Source: Halobacteriales archaeon YIM A00010 (GTDB lineage Archaea; Halobacteriota; Halobacteria; Halobacteriales; Haloarculaceae). From it: DNA of 64,000 nt. Position numbers and translations under genes: made by a program. The stretch lies in contig JAKCFJ010000001.1 of NCBI GenBank assembly GCA_025041175.1, positions 620,001-684,000 on the forward strand, given 5' to 3'. The notes under the pieces are model-generated. The model saw nothing but the letters and a program-made list of their open reading frames with translations, made no database searches and was not told where the DNA came from. Positions 60,150 through 64,000 of the stretch are shown here, piece after piece. The number at the start of each line of letters is the position of its first letter. Position 1 is the stretch's first letter.

Positions 60150-61766
60150 TCAATCGAACTGGTAGTTCTGGTATCGACGGACAGCGATTCTCCGCGCGCT
60201 GTTCGAGACGGCAGTGGCGAGCACGATCGTGACAAGGAGGGAGCCGACCTGCACCACGAGAGGCGGGGGCCCGACTGCTGCTATCCCTTCGTACACCAGC
60301 GGTGCGTTCCCGAGATAGGCCGGCAGGTTCGCAAGCAACACGACACCGAAGATCACCCCGAGCCGAAGGAATCCGTTCCGTCCCAACTCCGCGAACACTG
60401 GCACGTCGGTAAAGAAAGAGGGGACAGGAACGTAGTCGTAGCGCTCGACGCCCATGCCAACCGCGAGCGCAACAGACCCCGAGCAGACACACGACGCAAC
60501 ACCGGCCATGGCGATGAAGACGGTCTGTATGCCCCCGACGAGACTCACGATCCCCACTGGAATAGTGATGAGCGTCACGAGTGGCACACCGACGAGGGTT
60601 ACAGCGAGGAGTAAGCCGCCGACGAACTGAGCGCCGCTGACCGTCGTAAAGAGCATCGGCAGGGCGCGGTATTCGGTTCCGATCGGAACGGACGCGAAGG
60701 CAATGCCAACCGCCAGTCCAAGCGAAACCGCGATCAGCAACAGAAAGCCGTTGGGTCCACCGGAGAGGAGTGCTGGGAAACCGAATACGCCCACGACAAC
60801 GAACACATACCCCGTTGACAAGAGTCCCCGCGGGACGCGCCGTTCCATCAGCCAGCGCTCCCGTGCGACGGTACGGACAGGCCGCGATACGCGATCGCCA
60901 AGGAGTTGCTCCAGCCAGCCGTCGTGGACGAGGGAGTGTGAGCCATGGCTCTCCGTCGAACTGACGGGAGTGGTTTCCCAGATCCGACGGGCGAGGACGA
61001 TCGTCATGGCTGTGAGGAGCGGCACAGTGGGGACGAGGAGTCCGAGTGCACCCACTCCACGGCGAACCGAGGCGAGCGCCGGGTCGCCGCCGACGAGCGC
61101 GAGGTCCACGAACCACGCCGAGGGGAGGGCACCGAACACCGCACCCAGCGCGGCGACCGATACCGACAGCTCCTCGATGAGTAGCCAACCGGCCAGTAGC
61201 GGAAGCCAGCCGAACACGGTCAGTAGGTCCCTGTAGAACCGTGCTCGCACGAGGTGCAGTCCGACGAGGTGGGCAGCCAGCCTGCCCGTCGTCCCGAGTA
61301 CCACGGCGAGCGCCGCCAGGCCCGCGATCGAAATGAGAACTGTAACTGTGACGACTGGTGATCGGAGTCCAAGCGCGGTTCCGGCCGCAACGCCGACCGT
61401 CGGGAGTGCGATCGAGACAGCCAATCGAGCGGAGACGAAACCGAGAAGCCCCATGGCAGCCGTCCGCGCCGGAACAGTTGTCAAGAGGAAGTCGGGGTGC
61501 AGACGCTCGAAGCGAAGGTGTATCAGCTGGGAACTCCGCCACACCATCCAGACGAACGTAACGATTGTAAGTATGCTAAGATTGCTACGTGGGACTGTCT
61601 GGCCCGAAGCGAGGTTGCGTCCCAATACGTGAGCGAGCGCTCCGAGCAGGATTGTGAGAGCGAGTGACGCGATGAGCACGGTAGGACGCCCCAACCACGG
61701 ACGCCCGACGTCGCGATGGTGGCGCGTCCATTCGGCCCGTGCGATTCGAAACGCAGCCCCAACCAT
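60150..61766 (-). CDS. ABC-2 type transporter permease
   Basis: This 538-residue membrane protein has about twelve helices. A hydrophilic loop of about residues 280-330 (SSTESHGSHSLVHDGWLEQL) separates two halves. It starts MVGAAFRIARAEWTRHHRDV; a TATA-like element at about 61790-61797 fits this start. The export substrate is not predictable. The ATPase gene follows directly. Confidence 0.85.
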   Translation of the reverse strand: MVGAAFRIARAEWTRHHRDVGRPWLGRPTVLIASLALTILLGALAHVLGRNLASGQTVPRSNLSILTIVTFVWMVWRSSQLIHLRFERLHPDFLLTTVPARTAAMGLLGFVSARLAVSIALPTVGVAAGTALGLRSPVVTVTVLISIAGLAALAVVLGTTGRLAAHLVGLHLVRARFYRDLLTVFGWLPLLAGWLLIEELSVSVAALGAVFGALPSAWFVDLALVGGDPALASVRRGVGALGLLVPTVPLLTAMTIVLARRIWETTPVSSTESHGSHSLVHDGWLEQLLGDRVSRPVRTVARERWLMERRVPRGLLSTGYVFVVVGVFGFPALLSGGPNGFLLLIAVSLGLAVGIAFASVPIGTEYRALPMLFTTVSGAQFVGGLLLAVTLVGVPLVTLITIPVGIVSLVGGIQTVFIAMAGVASCVCSGSVALAVGMGVERYDYVPVPSFFTDVPVFAELGRNGFLRLGVIFGVVLLANLPAYLGNAPLVYEGIAAVGPPPLVVQVGSLLVTIVLATAVSNSARRIAVRRYQNYQFD

Positions 61767-62172
61767 ATTGTAGGAATCGAAATGTTGATTGATATAACTG
61801 CTGATACTAATCCGACATAATAATGGTAAATTGGTAGCTGTGGATTTATCACCATCGGCAGGATATGTTTTTCGTAGAGATATTGTGGGTTGTGAAATAC
61901 AATGCTGCATAAAGATATGTTCCGAACTCCTGACCGTGGTGGAGCGGGAAGCCGAGGACGATCGATTCGAACGCAGTCAACCATGACTGCCAAACTGAAT
62001 TTCCCGATGACACTATTCCAGTCACAGTACGGAACCGAACCCGGAGATCCGGTTCCGATCGGTGAATGAACGCCTGTGCAATAGTTGTTAGTGAAATGTA
62101 ACGCATCTAGTTCCATCAGTACCTTTATACGTGATGGGGTAACGAAGAACAAATGAGAACGCCAGTAGCGCC
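61767..62172. other. AT-richer gap with weak coding remnants
   Basis: The gap upstream of the ABC operon holds the permease promoter and then about 350 bases with lower GC. A minus-strand frame at 61849-62106 (beginning MRYISLTTIAQAFIHRSEPD) is basic and aromatic, unlike native genes, and may be a relic of foreign DNA. No terminal repeats were found. Confidence 0.3.
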
Positions 62173-62400
62173 ATGAGGGCGTGTGCGTTCGTATTGAACG
62201 CGCCGGGTGCAGGTACCACCCGACGCTGGGGTTCTCAAGCGACAAGAACACCCATGCTTGGGGATGAATCAGAGACATGTAACGGTGTCGCATCGTATCG
62301 AGAAAGTGATCAGAGAACGCGCTGTCCGGTGTGCGGTCGGCCGGTTCGCACGCGTCTCGACCACCGGATGGGATGTCCGTTGGGGCGGTGGTGGCGATGA
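62173..62400 (+). CDS. possible small CCHC zinc-finger protein
   Basis: The 75-residue frame ends RCPVCGRPVRTRLDHRMGCP, a C-x2-C-x9-H-x3-C pattern that could bind zinc, followed by LGRWWR and a stop. The N-terminal half (APGAGTTRRWGSQATRTPML) is unstructured and glycine/threonine-rich. The start is uncertain. It could instead be the relic tail of a larger gene or transposon. It ends just before repeat copy C. Confidence 0.3.
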   Translation: MRACAFVLNAPGAGTTRRWGSQATRTPMLGDESETCNGVASYRESDQRTRCPVCGRPVRTRLDHRMGCPLGRWWR

Positions 62401-62405
62401 CACTC

Positions 62406-62541
62406 CACCTTTTTTCCGCTCGGGTGGCCGGAGGCCACCCTCGCGCAAAAAATCTGCATTGCAAGAGCTTCGCTCTTGCAGGCTCCCAGATGGACGAAGT
62501 CCATCTGAGAGGACCAAAAAAGGCCGCTCGCTACGCTCGCG
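62406..62541 (-). repeat. modular hairpin repeat, copy C (inverted, with two extra hairpins)
   Basis: Read on the minus strand it has the same parts as copies A and B: GCGAGCG, GGCCTTTTTTGGTCC, AGATTTTTTGCGCGAG, a stem-loop (62422-62440, stem GGGTGGCC) and CGAGCGGAAAAAAGG. Between GGTCC and AGATTTTTT it carries two further perfect 9-bp stem-loops with 3-base loops, 62460-62480 and 62487-62507. The stem differs from A and B by a compensatory A-T to G-C change. Confidence 0.8.
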
Positions 62542-62552
62542 GAGGGGCAGGA

Positions 62553-63110
62553 ATGACGCTGCCGTTGTTCCAGTTCCGGAATCAGCAGGGGGAGGTCGTG
62601 AACCTCTCGGCCGCCACGGATCGGGCGGAGATCGTGACGGCGGAGCTATACCACAGCATCGATGTCGGGGAAGGATTATGGTGCAGACCCTGCCAGTCGA
62701 CGGGTTGCGCGCATGCCACCCAGATCGAGCAGATACTGGCGACGGCGGGGCTTGGCAGGACCCGAACGGGCGGCTACGACGAATTGCCCGGCATCGCGCG
62801 GTTCACGCGCTATGTCGCCACCGGCGAGATGGTGATCGAATGTTGGTTCGACAACGGCGCGTGCGTGCGCTTTCACGAACAGCGCGATGGCACGGTTGTG
62901 CAGTCGGTGTTCACACCCGACGACTCGCGCGAACCGGCCGAGATGACCGAGAAACCGGATGCAGAGAACGCGCCCGCCTGTCTGGTCGACACGTTGGTGA
63001 CCTACTGCCAGTACCGACAGCGCGGCGATCTCGCTGGCTTACGGCAGCGCTACCCCGAACTGGCGCGCGTCGTCGGTGCGGCTGCCGCTGCATCTATCGC
63101 TGACGACTGA
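62553..63110 (+). CDS. unknown protein framed by inverted repeat copies
   Basis: This 185-residue protein starts MTLPLFQFRNQQGEVVNLSA. A cysteine/histidine cluster CRPCQSTGCAH near residue 45 could bind zinc and distantly recalls SWIM-type fingers. The middle is b-rich (FTRYVATGEMVIECWFDNGA), and the C-terminus has CLVDTLVTYCQYRQRGDLAG. It starts 12 bases after repeat copy C and ends 84 bases before copy B. It is less acidic than its neighbours. I recognise no family. Confidence 0.6.
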   Translation: MTLPLFQFRNQQGEVVNLSAATDRAEIVTAELYHSIDVGEGLWCRPCQSTGCAHATQIEQILATAGLGRTRTGGYDELPGIARFTRYVATGEMVIECWFDNGACVRFHEQRDGTVVQSVFTPDDSREPAEMTEKPDAENAPACLVDTLVTYCQYRQRGDLAGLRQRYPELARVVGAAAAASIADD

Positions 63111-63193
63111 CGGGGGCGGTAGCAGTGTGGTGGCGGAGCGGTTAGCGGAGGCGGAGCAGTGCGGGGAGTACACCTACCGCGAGCGCAGCTCCT

Positions 63194-63274
63194 GCGAGCG
63201 TAGCGAGCGGCCTTTTTTGGTCCAGATTTTTTGCGCGAGGGTGAGCGAAGCTCACCCGAGCGGAAAAAAGGTGG
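63194..63274 (+). repeat. modular hairpin repeat, copy B
   Basis: The parts are GCGAGCGTAGCGAGCGGCC, a T6 tract, GGTCCAG, a second T6 tract, GCGCGAG, stem-loop GGGTGAGC-GAA-GCTCACCC (63239-63257), then CGAGCGGAAAAAAGGTGG. It is nearly identical to copy A and inverted relative to copy C. It separates the unknown gene from the HAD hydrolase gene. Confidence 0.8.
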
Positions 63275-63335
63275 CGGACCAAAAAGGTGGGGTGGCATCG
63301 AGAGGTCTATCTACCGGCGGGACCGGAGCTATGGT

Positions 63336-63851
63336 GTGACCGAGTACGACGCGATCGTCTACGATCTCGATGGGACGCTCGTCGATCTTGCGGTCGACTG
63401 GGAGATCGTCGCACAGGAAAGCGCCGCGCTCCTCGAATCGGAGGGCGTCGACGCGGGCGGAACGGACCTGTGGGAGATGTTGGACCTCGCGGCTGCCAAC
63501 GACGCGCGGGACGCCATCGAGCGCATCGTCAGCGAACACGAGTGTCGCGGCGCGGAGCGGTCGACGCGCCTGCCCGCCGCCTCGGAGCTTCCCCGATCGG
63601 TTCCTGTTGCGGTCTGCTCGCTCAACTGCGAACGGGCGTGTCGGCTCGCGCTCGACTCCCACGGCATCACGGACCACGTCGAAACCGTGGTCGGCCGTGA
63701 CACCGTTTCGACGCGCAAACCCGATCCCGAACCGCTGCTCACCGCTGTCCGGCGGCTCGATGGAACGCCGGGAGAAACGCTGTTCGTGGGCGACTCACAG
63801 CGGGACGAACTGACCGCACAACGGGCCGGAACGGCCTACAGACACGTGTAA
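63336..63851 (+). CDS. HAD-family hydrolase
   Basis: This 171-residue phosphatase, from a GTG start, opens with DAIVYDLDGTLVDLAVDWEI, the HAD motif I with the nucleophile aspartate. VAVCSLNCERACRLALDSHG is motif II and RKPDPEPLLTAVRRL the motif III lysine, with LFVGDSQRDELTAQRAGTAY as motif IV. The cap is small and helical. It is phosphoglycolate-phosphatase-like; the substrate is unknown. The protein family begins at the GTG, and the longer frame upstream runs through repeat copy B. Confidence 0.85.
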   Translation: MTEYDAIVYDLDGTLVDLAVDWEIVAQESAALLESEGVDAGGTDLWEMLDLAAANDARDAIERIVSEHECRGAERSTRLPAASELPRSVPVAVCSLNCERACRLALDSHGITDHVETVVGRDTVSTRKPDPEPLLTAVRRLDGTPGETLFVGDSQRDELTAQRAGTAYRHV

Positions 63852-64000
63852 ACAGTCCCTCCCTGCCCCCTGCGTCGCCTACGATCCGTAGAGGGTAGCG
63901 TAACAGTTACAAAAATCAGTACTATTCTGAATGAATCAGTCGTAATGAGAACCAGCGTCGGCGAAGGTTTATCTGCGATGTGGTCTCCTAGGGCGTGCTA
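63852..64000. other. right edge of the window, no gene seen
   Basis: The last 149 bases contain a T/A-rich stretch and no open frame with family-like sequence. A gene may start beyond the edge. Confidence 0.4.

Overview
The window is chromosomal DNA from an extremely halophilic archaeon (class Halobacteria). The evidence is high GC, very acidic proteins, leaderless genes with a TATA-like box about 26-28 bases before the start codon, twin-arginine signals on the exported proteases, archaeal information-processing genes (pelota, RNA polymerase subunit L, aMBF1, Lhr-type helicase) and a complete haloarchaeal-type ilv-leu operon. I cannot name the genus from the sequence alone.

Layout. 1-3.7 kb: three subunit genes of a molybdenum hydroxylase (form-II CoxL-like, CoxS, CoxG), read leftwards. 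4.0-8.1 kb: a tightly coupled biotin operon, bioB - dehydrogenase-like gene - bioF - bioD, with a BirA-type operator on the bioB start. 8.2-11.4 kb: a Tat-exported subtilase, a small conserved protein and two membrane proteins. 11.4-19.7 kb: branched-chain amino-acid genes ilvB-ilvN-ilvC-small protein-leuC-leuD-leuB, preceded by a separate leuA that is frameshifted near its start. 20-22.2 kb: small genes and gene wreckage holding a 110-bp MITE and a solitary right end of an IS200/IS605-type element. 22.2-27.9 kb: a membrane protein, pelota, an RNase Z-like hydrolase, an Lhr-type helicase and a zinc-ribbon protein. 28-32 kb: a spermidine-synthase-like membrane protein with a frameshifted neighbour (DUF2617-like), a lipoprotein and a small membrane protein. 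32-40.7 kb: mostly accessory or uncharacterised genes, a PQQ-repeat lipoprotein and an MFS transporter. 40.8-45 kb: two metal-related regulators and a patch of insertions in which a tnpB transposon splits a small host gene and the 3' end of the Lrp-TRASH regulator is repeated. 45-58.5 kb: core genes (hisC, Fap7-like kinase, CDP-alcohol transferase, aMBF1, tpiA, CBS protein, halolysin, serS, rpoL, acyl-CoA dehydrogenase). 58.5-64 kb: an amber-interrupted gene, an ABC exporter, and a gene bracketed by inverted copies of a structured repeat.

Most striking features: (1) a modular hairpin repeat present three times (about 34.9, 62.4 and 63.2 kb) with compensatory stem changes, two copies framing one unknown gene; (2) a tnpB element whose two flanks rejoin into a complete haloarchaeal gene, which defines its exact ends, its target and its likely guide; (3) a BirA operator overlapping the bioB start; (4) several genes broken by single lesions (leuA, the DUF2617-like gene, two amber codons), which could be real decay or sequencing errors. 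No tRNA, rRNA or CRISPR array was recognised.
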